Below are positions 10,612 through 24,626 of a DNA stretch of 64,000 bases, in pieces. Source of the stretch: Rhodamnia argentea. Lineage: Eukaryota; Streptophyta; Magnoliopsida; Myrtales; Myrtaceae. Each line of letters opens with the position of its first letter. Within the stretch, counting starts at the first letter, position 1. The notes under the pieces are model-generated. The model worked only from the letters and a program-made list of their open reading frames with translations. It was not told where the DNA came from and ran no database searches. Location: positions 4,712,001-4,776,000 of the forward strand of contig NC_063157.1 of assembly GCF_020921035.1 (NCBI RefSeq), read 5' to 3'. The position numbers and the translations under genes were made by a program.

Positions 10612-13600
10612 TCACATGAAGGACATCATGTTGCTTCTCCACTTGCGGAATTTTGTGCTTGATAGCCGAGGAGTAAAGTTGAGGCCAAACATCTCCTTGG
10701 AAGCTTCCTCTGGCTGAATAAAACCGACAAGCTTGGCGACAATTTCGGCACTCTTGGCAACATGATCCATATCTTCTGTGTCGGACCACAACCGTTGGGT
10801 TAACTGCAAACTCCTACGCTTTGTATTCAAACCGATCCCCCAAGTTTGGAAGAGCATCTCTCTATCTTTCCTGGTGAACTTCTTTTGCAACTGCTTGGTA
10901 AGCATCTGCCTCTCACGCCGAAGATATTGTACGCTGTTCAGCCAAATAAGATCCCCGACTTAATATGTTCCCACTGTGGATTTAACAAAAGCAGTGTGTG
11001 TTTCATATAATCTGAATTCAGTACCTCGAAGCAGCAGTCAACTTCTGACCATCTTCCAGAGCTTGACTACTACGGGCAGAATTATCCCTAAGAAAGGACA
11101 ACCTCCTGAGCTCTACCTCCATGTAGATAGAATCTGTCGGATCGCCTTTAAACAGAAGGAAAAAGTAGCTCCTGTGAACTAATGAGACGTTGCATTCCTT
11201 CCACAGTTTGACGATCTCCTTTTGCAAGTTTTTGAAGCGTGAAAACCATTCTGAAGAACCTTCTGCATCATCTTCAATTGGATCCAAGCCAACATCCTTA
11301 ACGTGTTTAGTAGGTGCAATCACATTTGGTTTTATGTCATGTCCCTATCAATCAAAAGAGTCACCGCTGAGCAAAATGTGCGTATGCTGACAAAACATCC
11401 ATATCTGACGGTAGTGACCAGACACTCTAAAGTAAGTTCTCCAAATTTCAAAGCAGTTTATATTCCAGTGAACGGTACTCCAAACTTATTTGCGTGTCCC
11501 CATTTACATATAACAATACTCATATAGCTGAAACCATAGCTTGGCAATATCAATACATCGGTCGCCATATATTTGTACACAGAAAAAGCTTTCTTCAGAC
11601 GAATCAAGATTCTCTAAAATATTTAACAAACTTTAAAACACCTGAAAGCCATGGCTTCTGTACCCTGTCTGTAGTATGTTTTCCAACACAACGTAAAAGA
11701 AGCCCAATCTGACCCGTGCGGGGCCAAAGCCCTAATAACTCCCATCGACTTCAGTCATGGGGTGTCGTTCAAATATTTTGAATCAGACAGCAGAGATATA
11801 ACATTACTTGATACGGACGAAGCATAATAACTCCTATGTTATAAATATATTCTAATAGAGAAAATGAAAAATTTGTGAGGTCCTCCAGAATAATTAATCC
11901 ATTGTTCATTAGATAGCTCAAACATGACTGTGATAAGAGGAACAAGGAAAGGCAAGGGAACAAAGCTCACCCCATGCTGACCAGGTTGATCCTCCTGCTG
12001 AGCAATGGACTCCCCTATTTCAGAAGCGGAAGCTGTACTGCTGTTGCATTTCTCAACTGTCCGAATTATCTCTGCTTGAAGCTCATTATCCACAGAATCC
12101 TCCAGTGAATTATGAGAACCACTACTGGGCAAATTTTCTTGGGACCCATACTTCAATGAAGGAAACTTTCTCTGACATCCCTCAGGTCTTCCAGGACAAT
12201 CTTTTTCGTATCGAAGGGGAGGTGTGCTATGGTTTATCTCCATCTGCTCAATTGAAGAGGAACTATTCAGGAGGCCAGACTCACAACTTTTACTCCTAGG
12301 TAGCTTGAAACTTCCGGATGTAGGCAGCTCTTTCTCCTGCATCATTGAATATGGTTTTTCAGCAGAAGGTTCTACATAATCCTGAGGAACACTGTCTAAC
12401 GGTCTAGTTTCCTCCAAAGTTGGTGATCCCAATTTCTCTTTTTCGTCATCACCTTCCTCAACCACAATATAGTCCAAGATGCTTTCCTTCTCCACTGATG
12501 ACAAACCACCATTGCCACGGCAATTCGAGTTTGGCTTTTCCAGCTCAATGCAGCGTACTTCTCTGCAAAAGTCCTCAGAATTTTCATCAGTGTATTCTCC
12601 AATGTCCTCCTGACATATGCTATTTCGCCTGGAGGGAGATATCGGAATTGAGAGCTGTGAAGAGGGGTCAGATAGTGAGGAGTTTTCTTCAAAGTCAGGA
12701 ATGTGGATAATATGCCCATCTGAATCACTCCTACTGTGTTGATCTGAATACTGACATGAATCAAATGTTAAGATGCCAACATCCACATAATCATTATCTG
12801 CTCGGTTTTGAGGATCTGACCGAGGGCTATTGAGTTCCCATGAACCTCGCACGCGAAGTTTAGGGTAATTACTGCATGCATCCACCTGAAGTATTATATG
12901 AACAGAAGATTCATTAAGGAATAATTGGTGCTACAAAGTGGAGGACGGCAAAGCCATCAAGGAATCTAACAAGGTAGAATCACCCATACAGTTGAAGGTT
13001 TGTGATCCACAACCAATCGGTGCAAATCCTGAACCTCAGACTGAGCAAGGTCTCGCTGTAGAGACAATTCTGCAATCTCTTTCTTGAGCTGTGAGAGGGC
13101 ACAACCACAGAAAATAAGGTTTTAAATAAGGAAGTGGTTTCCCGACTTAGAAATGGAAAAAAAAATGCTTCACTATTCGTAGAACTTTAAAGGGTATGAC
13201 GAGATGGAAATTTACAAACATAATCCTAAAAGTGCCGCAGCAAAAAAAACTATTAAGAAGGCCGGTTAATAAGCCGAATGGTTAGCTCTTCACAAGTTAT
13301 AACTGATTTTGGTACCGGCTGAAGTTATTACTCATTCCAGCAAAGGGAAATGCGCATAAACCTACTGGCCATAGAATTTTCTATGCCAAATTTACACCGA
13401 TTAGTGAAGGTTTGTATGCTTTTAGCTCTGAAGTAGATGCCCGTTGACAGCATCGTGGCAAAACTAAAATGGAATGAATATGAAAAAAGAACAAAGTAAT
13501 ATGATAAGACAAGCTCACAATTTTTGTGGAGAAAAGTATTGCAGAAAACATCAGTTGGACATCCAGGTAAAATCAGAACCTTCACTCAAATAAGCTCTAC

Positions 13601-16600
13601 TTGTCTTTTTAGGCGGAAAAATAAATGAATAACATAAAAGAAAAGCCGATAAGAAAGTCACAGCTATAAATGCTAACACTGCATAATGGTGAGGCTGTGG
13701 GTTATTACCCAAACGTAAGGAAGGTTAGAAATGGTCCAAAGGAACATGCTAGGGTGAGAGAGATTAAAAAAATTCGCATTTCAGGAAAATATGCATTCTG
13801 CACGGGAAAGTTAAAAAGGGCAGGCAAAGATATTGCTCTTAAAATTCTCTGTTAAGTTTTGAGTTCCCAAGTTATACTCCCAACTTTTACCCCGAACTTT
13901 TCAAGTGGATGAGATCAATCAATAGACTTCAATTGAGATGAAATTGCATGTATTGCGCACTGAAGGATATTCAACCTAATTGAACTGGTGGAATTCCATT
14001 GGTATGAAAGGGATAATTGACTTTCTGACACAGGAGCATACTAAGGAAGAAGTTAGAAGACACACCTAGTTTATGTATTATAGTTACACACAAGCACCGC
14101 CCTTTTCCATAGATAGTGAGAGAAACCTCAAAAAATGTAAGAGACATCAAATCGCAATATTAAAAGCGTTAATGCGAATCATCACCTTCTCAATTTGGAG
14201 ATCCTTTTCCCGAAGCAGCACCGCAGAATCAGATGAAACGGAGGCTAGTCCTAGATTTCTCAGCTCACTCTCCAATCTAGCCAATTCTCTCTGTAAATGC
14301 TTTACCAATGCTTTATCAGACATAACAACATTAACCTGTGCATTTGTGGCGACCTCTTTAGCACAACTTGCAAACAGTAGTGTATTTCTTGACTGTTCAA
14401 CATGACTTCGGGCAGGACTCATTGTACAGATGATGGAAGTTCTAGCATTCCCTCCCAGTGAGGATTGTAGAATACGAGTCAGTTTGGAATCTCGGAAAGG
14501 AATATGTCCATTTCTTCCCTTGCTGGAGCCATTCAAACAGTTCTAATCAATAATCATAAGTTTAAAAACAAATCAACAATAAATTGAAAGAAAAGAGAGC
14601 TTAAGACTGCAATACTTCCACCAAATAACAATCTCGTATAGAATCTTATTACTAGCAACTATTCTATTCATGCAATGAAAGATGAGAAATTGGTGAAAAA
14701 CCATCACCGATGGTCTGTTTCGAATTTGTATAAGGTTTTTTTTACTTTCCTCCAAAACATTGATAAAGAAAATAAAAGATGCTTTAAGTTGTAAACAAAT
14801 AAATTAAAAGAAGTACATAAAACAATGCATTTCAATATTCACATGTTTTAAAATTTTAAGATGTTCAATGTGCGATAAAAGTCAAATTTCAAATACAAGA
14901 AAAGTAAAACGCGAAAAAGTCAAACTCGCTCCAAACAAACCTAACCAACTACTCTGGAGTCTCTTGACTTCTTATGCTTTGAAACAGTTCATGCTCTTAA
15001 TGCTACAATCTGCATGATAAACTATATGGAGCCGAAGGCTAAAAACTTAGTCAATAGCCCATAAAACTAATCCCCTACTCTCAAAACAATAACTTTTGAC
15101 TATACAATCAAATTTATGATCCTGTCTAATGAATTGACCGAAGCATTTGGTACAAGAGATACATGACATTACTAATGGAGAAAATGGTAGCAAAGATAGG
15201 CGCGTTGTCAGCTCTGTGAGCACTTGGTAGTCACAAACAGGTAGGCAGACAAGCATAAATGGAACGAAACATGTGGCTGCCCATGCACTTAACCTGCCAC
15301 AGACCCTGATGGAGGATGGAAAGTGTAAACAGAGCTCAGTATCTCAATTTTAGTGAAAGCAGGATAGGAAATAGAGCGCAACGGCATAATGGGATCCGTA
15401 TTGCCCATCCTATTTTGTGGGAGAAGGCTCGGTTGTTCATGTTTATCACGTGTCTACGCAGGTAAACTAGTATTGTGTCTGAAATAGACCTTTGGCACAG
15501 AAAAGGCGTTGCAGTGGTGCTCTATGTTCATGTTAGTGCATGGTCCATCTAAATTATAAGTTTTCTAAGATGAAGACAATGAAAAAGCAAGCACTAAGGC
15601 CAACCTCAGCTTGCGGATAACTGTTCCCAAAGTCAGCAAACTGCGATTTATGTGGCAACCCTCTTTCAACCTTGCACCAGCTGATAATGACTGAGATGCA
15701 CGCTCACTTCCTGCTAGATCCACGAAGTTCTGCAATTAAAAGAAACTATTATATTCTTCCAGTAACAATCTAAAAGTTGACGCGGAGTACTAGATATTCA
15801 TACCACAGTAGCAGCAAGAGTGCTTGACTTATCGTTCCCCAAGAACTCACGAGCCGAACTTTCAATTGTCTGGCAGCAAAAGCAATGAGCAATAAATTTT
15901 TGAAATTTTAATAAGAATTGACAGCAAAACAGGTAGAATTCACCATTACCAGTCTGAGAATCTGATGTGATCTTGAGCTAGCTTCATTAAGGCATGTCTC
16001 TCCAACCTGTCTTTGAGCTGTGAAATCCAAATGATCAGCCTAAGCATTTTATTGTGCTGCTAAATAGAGTATTCAACCATGAAATTCATCCAACACAAGA
16101 ATGAATGAAGCCTTAGTCCTGACCTTCACAGACAGAAAGAAGTTCCTGAAAGTGGCTCCAGTCCTTAAGGGTTTCCTCTGTAAGTTTCTCCACTATAGTC
16201 CCTCTCTGTCAAAAGAGCTATCTTTCACGGTGATGTTGGATGAGCTCAGAGTTCCTCAGCATAGTACAAAGAAATTTACCTCCGGATCATCTAGAAGTCT
16301 CAGTGGAGTACTATCTGCACTGAGGAGGTCTCTCACAGACTCGTTGTAGATCTCCATCGCAGAAAACTTCAGCAGAAATTCTCTTTCCTTGTGCTATTGA
16401 GGAACAAGAGAAAGTCTTTATTACCGTGCAAAGGTTAGAGAAAGAAGTTGCAACTGAGAATGGAGGAGATCTTTAAGTATTACACGACTTGTTACCTTTT
16501 CTATGTAGCTGTATATATCTGCCATTGAGTATTCAGTAATTCCACTCATAGTGTATGTTTTTCCACTACTTGTCTGTCCATATGCAAAAACACTTGCTGC

Positions 16601-17246
16601 AACATTGGGCAGCAGATGGTTGCAACCTCAGGCAAATACCACCGAAACAAAGCAACATCGGAAGGAAATAGAACAGGTTAAAGTTTACCATTTATCCCAC
16701 TGACAACTGAAAGAGCAACTTTCTTGGCTCCTTCCTCGTACACTTGCCTTGTGGAGCAATCACACCGGAAAACTCTGTCTGCAAATCAGCCGACACGGAG
16801 AACACGTAACACTAAGAGACATTGGACATAACGCTTTCTCAAGTCGATGATGATTTCCAAGAATACAAAGACCAATCATTTATAAAAAAAGTCCATCATT
16901 AGAAACATCCGTCGGAATTTGAAGACGTGGGCTCGAGACCAAAAGGATGCTGGATCCAACATAACATGAAAATGTGCTCAAGGGAAGGCAAAGAAGAAAG
17001 AAAGGAAAAAACTTCATTGATTGGGATTCAATTACCCAATGTGTAGGCAGCTGGGTACATGGACCGCTCTGAAACAGAGAGATTGTTTCTGTAGATGATG
17101 GTGGTGTCATTGATGCATTCCCAATCTGATACATCATTCCTAGAAATCTCCTTCTGATTCAAGGGCCTGAGACGAACTGATACAAAGATTTTCTCTTCAC
17201 AGGGAGTCAACCCCTGCATTATCTCCTGGCCGTTAACTGCCACCAT
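10612..17246 (-). CDS. Kinesin-like protein, KIN-7 subfamily (NACK-type motor with DUF3490 tail)
   Basis: A plus-end microtubule motor; the KIN-7 group includes cytokinesis kinesins of the NACK/HINKEL type. Proposed exons, from the start: 17036-17246, 16689-16778, 16496-16596, 16280-16393, 16124-16205, 15950-16017, 15804-15869, 15605-15729, 14186-14522, 12984-13088, 11971-12885, 11025-11344, 10612-10933. They join in frame to 2856 nt, 951 aa, with every intron GT-AG. The N-terminal motor begins at [14 protein letters not shown]. It carries P-loop GQTSSGKT (107-114), switch I NEASSRSH (210-217) and switch II DLAGSE (248-253), then the neck [21 protein letters not shown] coiled coil with [10 protein letters not shown] follows, then a Ser/Glu-rich stalk in one 915-nt exon. 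The tail (about 800-951, with [12 protein letters not shown] and [20 protein letters not shown]) matches DUF3490. Family assignment is strong; which Arabidopsis KIN-7 member it matches is not decided. Confidence 0.93.
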
Positions 17247-18700
17247 TGCTCACCTCCTTACTATCCGAGTATATGATCCGTCCAAAATCAAGATTAGTCT
17301 TCACTGCCAGCGACACATCACGTTGTTCTACGCCCCATTACACACTGTCAGACTAGGCATTGCGGTTTTGGAGTCAATAAAGCGATTGATGTTGGGATCT
17401 TATGAAATCTGAGGCCCATCCAACTTCTGCACCTACCATCGTCGCCTGTCATGAACAAGCTAATCATGGCTTAGAGCTAAATCACCCGCGTTCCATCATT
17501 TTGTCTTAAGCACAAAAATCGCTTCCTCCTTAATTGCTCCTTCCTTCTGTCATCTAAATTGGAAAAGTCAAGCAAATGCATATCTGAAGTCACAACTTCC
17601 CATTCTCCAAGAGAAAAATGGGCGGTGTTGCTTTTTTCTTCAAATTATGAAATAATTTAAAATGAACCCTTTGGAGTTTTCTGAGATGGTCCCCATAACA
17701 GACTGTCAAAAAAGTCTCCTTTCCTCGTGCTGACTTTGAATATAGGATGTCTTTAGAAAAACAAAGCACGACATATTTTCACCTTGGGAAGTGAAGACTT
17801 ACCAAAGAATGTCTGAGATCTACGCAAAGATCCATGGCACTGTGCATTTCACAGCAGTGCGGGGAGAGAGAGAGAGAGAGACGGAGTTCTAAACTGGCCT
17901 TTGAAAATTTTTAGTCGCCTCATTTCCTTCTTAATTGGACAGCAAACAGCAAAATCTCCGCAGGGCGTAACATGAATTTCCGCAAAACTGTTCGCTCTCT
18001 CACACTTTAAAACACAAAGCGAATGCACTTAGAAGAAGCAACCAAATTTTCATGACATGTCTCCGAGCTACAAGCGGAGCCACCTAAATTCGACAAGAGA
18101 AATGGCATTGCGAGAAGCTCCACCAATCTGTCCTTCGCTGTTCCAAACGAGAATGCACAAACGCATTCAAGTCGCTAGGCGAATGATTGAACACCCGCGA
18201 GATGGAACTCCAGAATGGGTTTCGACCATCGTTCTACTAACAATGCCTCGATGGGTTCATAAACTTGACCGAACGTAAAAAAGGGAAATTACCATTGACT
18301 CTCACCTGTCGAACTCGAATCCCTTCGCAAATCCCCCTCAGGATCTGACGCCACACGCCACTCCGGACCCAAATTGCAATCCCAGAAGAACCGGCAACAG
18401 GATCGCTTGCTTCCAACGTTTGAACCGAAAGAAGTGGGCGAGAGATGTCAAAATGCAGGCGAATGGAATGCGACTTCGCACGAGGATGGGCGAGAGATAG
18501 AGACAGAAAAGCGGAACCCTGGCAATCTCTGTCTCTCCGAGGAAGATGACGGTGAAGATTTGGATGGCTTTCTCAAGGCCCTGCGAATGTGGAGAGAGGG
18601 AGAGAGGGAGAGAGATAAAAGACGGTTGGTAATCGGGTTGGGTTTTGGATTTCGATTATTGCCGCTTTTGCCGGCTTCGTTTTAAGCCTTTGAATTAAAA
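17247..18700 (-). promoter_or_regulatory. 5' leader and promoter region of the KIN-7 gene
   Basis: Upstream of the kinesin start there is no other gene. GA-rich runs lie on the plus strand at 17863-17881 and about 18590-18620 (CT-rich on the gene's strand), as is common in plant leaders. An open frame on the plus strand at 18374-18685 is Glu/Arg-rich only because of the GA run. The transcription start cannot be fixed by eye. Confidence 0.4.
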
Positions 18701-21260
18701 CTGCCGCCCGAAACCAAATTCCACTCTTTTCATTTAATTTCTAAATTCCATTTTTTATACGATCGGGAACGCGCAGCAGAAGCCGGACTTGGACCCACTT
18801 GCGTGTTCAGCTCGACCCATCTTTATTCAAAAGTTTAAGCTAGATCCGTCATATAGGTGGGCCAATCGGATCGAAAAGGATCCAATCCAAATTGACTCAA
18901 TTGACCTGATTTGATCAATTCTCAATTAATAAAAGTATAGCAACGCATACCCAATCCATTTTGCTAAAATGTTTCTCCATTTAACCAACTCTTAGAAAAT
19001 TGATACCCAAATTGAGGTGACAGCACATAATAAGCAAGCGCGAGACCAAATGAAATCGAGAAAGAGTCATGGAAGGAGGTTGGATGCAAGTAAATTGTGA
19101 ACCTATTTAACACACATATTATTTTGAGTTTCGCCGTTCTAAATCTATTTATGACTCATCTATTGAATATAACTAACTCATACAATAACCTTGCTCATCA
19201 ATAATGGATTAAGAAATGGGCTTACCACCTATTTTGACATGTCTAAATTTAAGTTAATGAGTTATGACCCTTATAAATATACTGATTTTCTTACACCTCA
19301 CTAATTTCTTGCGTCGGAATTTTTTAACGCGACTCGTGCGTATATCTCAACAATCAGTACGTGCCCAAATTCTTCCACTTTCTCCGTGGCCTTCGTAGCA
19401 AATGGTGTAGTTAATTACGCGTGCCGTGTCAACTAACAACGCGATGCATGCCAACGGTAATTGTAACTATATTCCAAACGTGGAATTAGAGCTCCTTATG
19501 TTCTCTTTTCTACTAAGGTATCTTCTTAATTTGCTTAGCCAAGGTAGTTCGATGAGCAACAAAAAATTGCGATTAAAAATGTTAGGTGATCGATTTGATA
19601 CCCAGAGAACCTGCAAGGGGAAATTGTGGTTTGAATTGGGAGGCCCGTGATTGCAATTTATGTAAGTATCGGGGCAGGTTGGTGAGCTATCCAACAAGCA
19701 AAAATTTTTAGCTCGGGAACACGTTTTATTTCAATGCTAGTTTTGATGCGACTGTTCATTTAATGAAAAGCCCTCGCCTCTTGGTTGGACAGTTGATTCA
19801 CATGGTGGTGGTTGCTTGGAATCAAGATAACATCAAACTCCCAAAAAAAAAAAAAGATTATTTGCATTGGTTGCCATGTGACCCTTCATTGCTTTTTCTA
19901 ACCCCAACTCTTTTATATGCTCTCTCGACCTCCTCGAGATGCCGATTGTCCAAGACATGATGATAACAGCGTGCAGCAGAAATTTGATACCTTAATTTCG
20001 GGGAAGATTGCCAAGAGAAAGTCCGAGTCCGAATTCATCAGCATATACAGTTGGTCCCATATTCACTCAAAATTTAAGCAGATGAATTATGGGCCAATTA
20101 GAATATATTAACAGTTCTACACCACATCCATTTTTCGATATGGGATTTCTCTAACACCACTCACTCACACATGCTTTCTAACACAAGGCTTATAAAAAGC
20201 ACAATGTCGATGATGCCGCCAAAAAAAAAGGTAGAGCTAATTAGAATCGAATTAACCCAGCGCAAACTTTATTATCGTCTAATGAAAGGGGTTTTGTATT
20301 TACAGATAAATTTTGGAAGGAATCACATCAAATCAAAGTGATGGCAAAGCTGAGAGTTTAATCAAAGGTCTCTGTGATTAAAACTCCTGGGCACCCAATG
20401 GGCCACCGCTGCAACTTCCCCGATCTCATTTCGTAGATGCGTGAACTCGACAAGCGACCTAAAACCGACGTTGTTGGTGGGTCGGTGGGTTCACGATTAC
20501 AGCCACGAACTGATCGGGCGGTAACTAATTAATTAATGCTGATCTGTGAATAGGTCTCTTGACCTAACCGGCCCCGTCAACCCTCCGGAAAGGGTGTGAA
20601 GTAAAAGTTAAACAAACGGTGATTTCAGATCAAGGAAAGGAGCGAAAATAGTCTCCCAATATTATAAAAATTTTTCAGAGGTTGTAATTAGGGCATGAAA
20701 AAGAACAGTCCGAACGGAAACCCAAATCGGTCCGATTAGGGGGAAAAAAAAGAGTTGGGTCGCATTAGGTAGGGGTTCCATTCTGTTCGGGTAGTAAGTA
20801 GAACAACGGATTTAAGACGGTCCGTTTCGGTTCGTTTTCAAGTCACAAACCCCGAAATGAACCCGAAACCACCCTCCATCACTGAGCTTGCTTCGAAACA
20901 AAAACGAGGAGCAAACACGTTCACGAGCATAGAAAGGGAAATCCCGACTCTCACGCCGGAGCATCCGACTGTCGGCTTCTTGCTCTCATCGCCTTCGATT
21001 CGATCGTATCGTCTTGAGCTGTGGGTTATGTTACTAGTAGCATGCATCTACCGGTGAACCTCGATGAACCGGGTCACCAAACAAAATTAACACGTGTAAC
21101 AATGAGAAGCATGGGAACCCCAGTTTTTCTTTCTTCTCTCTCCCATATCCTTCTCCGCTAAAGGATCTTGTATGTGATAAAGCCATGATTATTGCATTGA
21201 TATCAACTCGGCCTCAATATTTTCACATTGCTACCAATTGCATCCATTCGATCAATCTAG
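18701..21260. other. Gene-free spacer
   Basis: No coding region is supported. The stretch 20690-20870 contains repeated 'ggtccg', 'cggttcg' and 'cccgaa' words resembling the CCGG-rich repeat at 48531-49105, so it is probably transposon-derived. The remainder is AT-rich unique-looking DNA. Confidence 0.45.
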
Positions 21261-21261
21261 G

Positions 21262-22350
21262 TTAGAAATTATTAATGTGCACGCTGGCTATCTCGCGTGG
21301 CGCAATAGGGGCTAACGTGGATATTTCTTAATTTTTTAAAAATAATAAAATTTTCAATTACTTTTAATTATTTTTTCTGTCATTTTAGCCGTCGATGGCT
21401 GCCTAGCCCGTGGCCGACGTGGCCTCAAAGGACCTTCGCGACCCCGGTAGTTCTAGGTGAGGCGGCCCTCTCCTAGATCTAGCGAGGGTCGCTCACAATC
21501 TTCGCCGACCAAAATGAAAAGAAAACATAAAAGAAAGAAAGAAATAATAAATAATAAAAAAGATTAATACCACGAAAAAATTCAAACTGGTATACATGAG
21601 ATGAATTTACCCAAATTATTTTTTTTATCACGAAAAACTCCAAAATGGTACATCCGTAACAAATTTACCTAAAACTGTTTTTTTATCATAAAAAAATATT
21701 AAACTGGTTCATGTGTGACAAATTTGCCCTAAACTATTTTCTTGACATTTAAAAATCTCAAATTGGTACATTTATGACAAATATGCCACAAACTAATTTT
21801 TTACCATAAAAAATTCTAATATGGTATAACCGTAATAAATTTACCCTCCGTTAGTTTTTATTAAACCGAGTTAATATCGAAAAAATCTCAAACTCGATAC
21901 ATCTGTCACAAATATAGGATAGAAATTTCAAATTGACACACTCGTCAACCATTACGTGCCATCTAATTTAGCAATTTAACGGTAAAATTTAACGAAAACT
22001 AGCAGAGAAAAATTTGTCACAAATGCACTAGTTTGAAATTTTTGTGGTAAAAAGATTTGGAGTAAATTTATTACGGGCGTAGCGGTTTGAGATTTTTTGT
22101 AGTAAAAAAAATAGTTTTGGATAAAGTTATTACGGATATACTAGTTTGAAATTTTTCATGATAAAAAAATAGTTCCAAGTAATTTTATCACACACGTACC
22201 AATTTGGGATTTTTCTTGATATTAATCATAATAAAAAAGAAAAGAAAAAGTATTTAGCAAAAAAATAAAAAATAACAAAATAAAAACAAATATTATTAGA
22301 AATGTCCACGCCAAGTAAGACGGCGGACGTTCAATTTCCAACTTAAACCG
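21262..22350. mobile_element. Foldback element with arms of about 60-bp repeats
   Basis: The left arm (about 21572-21930) is a string of diverged units of about 58-60 bp. Each has the pattern 'cacgaaaaattccaaactggta...gtaacaaatttaccc'. The right arm (about 22010-22240) carries the same words in inverse order and orientation ('agtttgaaatttt...ggtaaaaa'). Outside the left arm is a GC-rich block (21385-21500) like the cores of the other inverted-repeat elements, and the right flank reads 'atgtccacgccaagtaagacggcgg'. No protein is encoded. Outer limits are approximate. Confidence 0.6.
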
Positions 22351-23486
22351 GCCGAAAAGACTCGGTTGATTCCAGTGTCAAAGATGCATGATTGAAGCCA
22401 TGCAATGCAACATGTTTAACACTTTTTTGGGTATTTTTCCTCGGTCGTATTCATACAGCGGAGCTTTCTTTAGGTTAAGCTGTCGCACTGAATTATGAAA
22501 GACGACAAGTCGATCGTTACTATCAAAGACGACACCCCAAGAACCGCCACCAATCAAACAGTCTGTAGGTGGAGTCTCGACGAGCTTGGGGGGGAGCTAA
22601 GCTAGCGGACGATCTTAGATGCGACTGATCTTGTCTGGTCAAAACTCATTTCTTCAATAATTTTTCTCGATGTCATCTTGGGAAGAAGCTCGAGAAAAAT
22701 CTGCGAAGGGCTTGAAGGAGGAGGAGGAGGACCACTTTGACTCGTGGGAAAGGAATTGCAGGACAACCCATGTGTGGGGAGCGAAAGCCATGCATGATTG
22801 GGGACGACCACTTTGCATGCATGCATTGCATGCGTCCCTCTCTCTTTAGATGGTCATAAATTCTTTTGCAGCTGAAAAAATAATTATAATTTCCTGACAG
22901 TATTGCTAGAACGGTGTAAACTTAACCGTACATTCACACATCATCATCGCATGTTTTGTGTAAAATATTTATTAATTTATAATTCGTTTGGTTATAAATA
23001 ACTAATGTTAGCAATTTTTTAGTAATAATAGTAATTCGAAAAGATAAATTAGAGGAGCAAAAAGCTGTGCAGATCGAATTTCGGAATCCACGCACATGCC
23101 TCCCCACCGACAATGACACGTGGTCGAGGAAAAGAACATAGGTTTCGTCAACATTCGGCGCATAATATTTCGTAGAAGGAATCTTAGACCCTGTATAGGT
23201 GGCAAAGAATTTACCAAACTTTCCAACCCCTTTCGTCGTAAAGGAAAGGCAAAGGAATGGAATATTCTGAATTTACGACTTACTCTTAAGTATCAAACAA
23301 GAGAAAGAAATAAAAATGTGATTATTCAAGATTTTTGGTATTGAATTCATCGATATTTAGTGTTTGTTAATAACCTAGTTTTTACCAAGATCAATACCTA
23401 ATTGTTGTTTGGTCCCCCAAATAGTTCATGCGCACGTCTAGTTCAAATGAGAAACACAACTAATTTCTACGGTTCTATTTGTTTCG
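22351..23486. other. Spacer
   Basis: No gene is supported. A short run of 'gcatgcatgcattgcatgcg' lies near 22813-22833. Small open frames on both strands have no recognisable domain. Confidence 0.45.
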
Positions 23487-24235
23487 ATGGAAAAAAAATA
23501 ATCTAAAAAATATTTTCATAAAAATAATTATGTATATCGCTTGAAATAATTAGTCAATGAAAAATATTTTCATTGCCAACAACAATTTGTATCTAAACAT
23601 TTGCGTAGACGATGTAAATATTTTTCGTTCATTCGTTTTTCTAAAGGATATAAGCGATCACTTTTTGAAAAATGTTTTTCAAATTACTCATTTTTCGAGA
23701 AAACGACACCTTAGTAGGATTGGACTCAACCTAGGATTTTAGATTAATCTCTATTTTTTTAGAAAAATAAATGATTTGACAAATAATCTTCTAATAATGA
23801 TCATTCGCATCATTTGAAATAATTAGCTGGTGAGAAATGTTTTCATGGTTCACAAAATGATTATATCGAAACATTTTGTGAACGATGAAATATTTCATTC
23901 ATTCATTCATTCATTCATTTTCTGTAAACGATATAAGTGATAATTTTTCTGAAAATTTATTTTCATGTTGTTCATTTTTCGCGAAACAAATGCACCGTAT
24001 TTTGTGAGAAATGAGTGATTTAGAAAATATTTTCGTAAAGATAATAGCTTGTATCTCTTGCAGAAAAAATTAATGAGTGGAAAAGAATTTCATCATTTAC
24101 AAAAATATTCAGAAGTAAATTTTTCTTGATAATAAAATATCTTTCATCGACAAATTATTTCAGGCGACACGAGCGATCATTTTTATGAAAAATATTTTTC
24201 AAATAATTTATTTTTCGCGAAACGGACAGAACTTG
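23487..24235. repeat. Three diverged tandem copies of a roughly 240-bp repeat
   Basis: Units begin near 23487, 23755 and 24005. Each runs through 'gaaaatattttc(g/a)t', a 'tgaaataatta...tgagaaat' stretch, then 'cgatgaaatattt...cattca' and 'atataagtgatcattttt', and closes with 'catttttcgcgaaac'. The middle copy has an expanded ATTC microsatellite at 23893-23919. Related words recur singly at about 27100-27330 and 30290-30500, so this is probably an old dispersed repeat. Confidence 0.6.
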
Positions 24236-24626
24236 AATGGAACTAAACTCTGCACAGGATTTTGGATTAAATTCGCTTTGCGGATTAAATAGTTGAAGCA
24301 TATGCATTCTATTTCGTCCACGATAGGTTGGCAGCACGTGTTGCAAAGCATTCTACGCAAAACGACGGATGAATAGTCCAAAACGATAGTGCGTTTGGTT
24401 CTTTGCAGATGCACGCATGCACCTTTTTAGATAGGCCAATTGAGGGAGTCATAAAATTCGCATTTATCAATCATAAGATTATTTATCGATCACATACATT
24501 TCTCGTAACTCTTTGAGATTCGTATAATATTTTAGATTTCGACGGGAAAACATGTTGAATTGTAAACAAACAAGCCTTGAATATTGCGGATGTAAAGCAG
24601 ATTAATCTTCACTGAATTGAATTGAA

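Noticed and set aside
11839-11970. Continuation of the long kinesin stalk exon to 11839
   Set aside because: A strong GTGAGC donor at 11970 and in-phase joining to the next exon (11344) are better supported. The extra residues are intronic.
14523-14560. Upstream AG (before 'aactgtttgaatgg') as acceptor of the exon starting at 14522 in the kinesin gene
   Set aside because: With the preceding exon's phase it gives a stop within three codons. The later AG joins in frame as KLSKGRNGH, the family sequence.
18374-18685. 103-codon plus-strand frame near the kinesin promoter
   Set aside because: Its charged composition comes from the GA-rich tract. It lies antisense to the presumed kinesin leader and has no motif.
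17863-23919. Microsatellites and ATTC/GA runs as possible CRISPR-like or regulatory arrays
   Set aside because: They are simple dinucleotide or tetranucleotide repeats without spacers. CRISPR is not expected in a plant nuclear genome.
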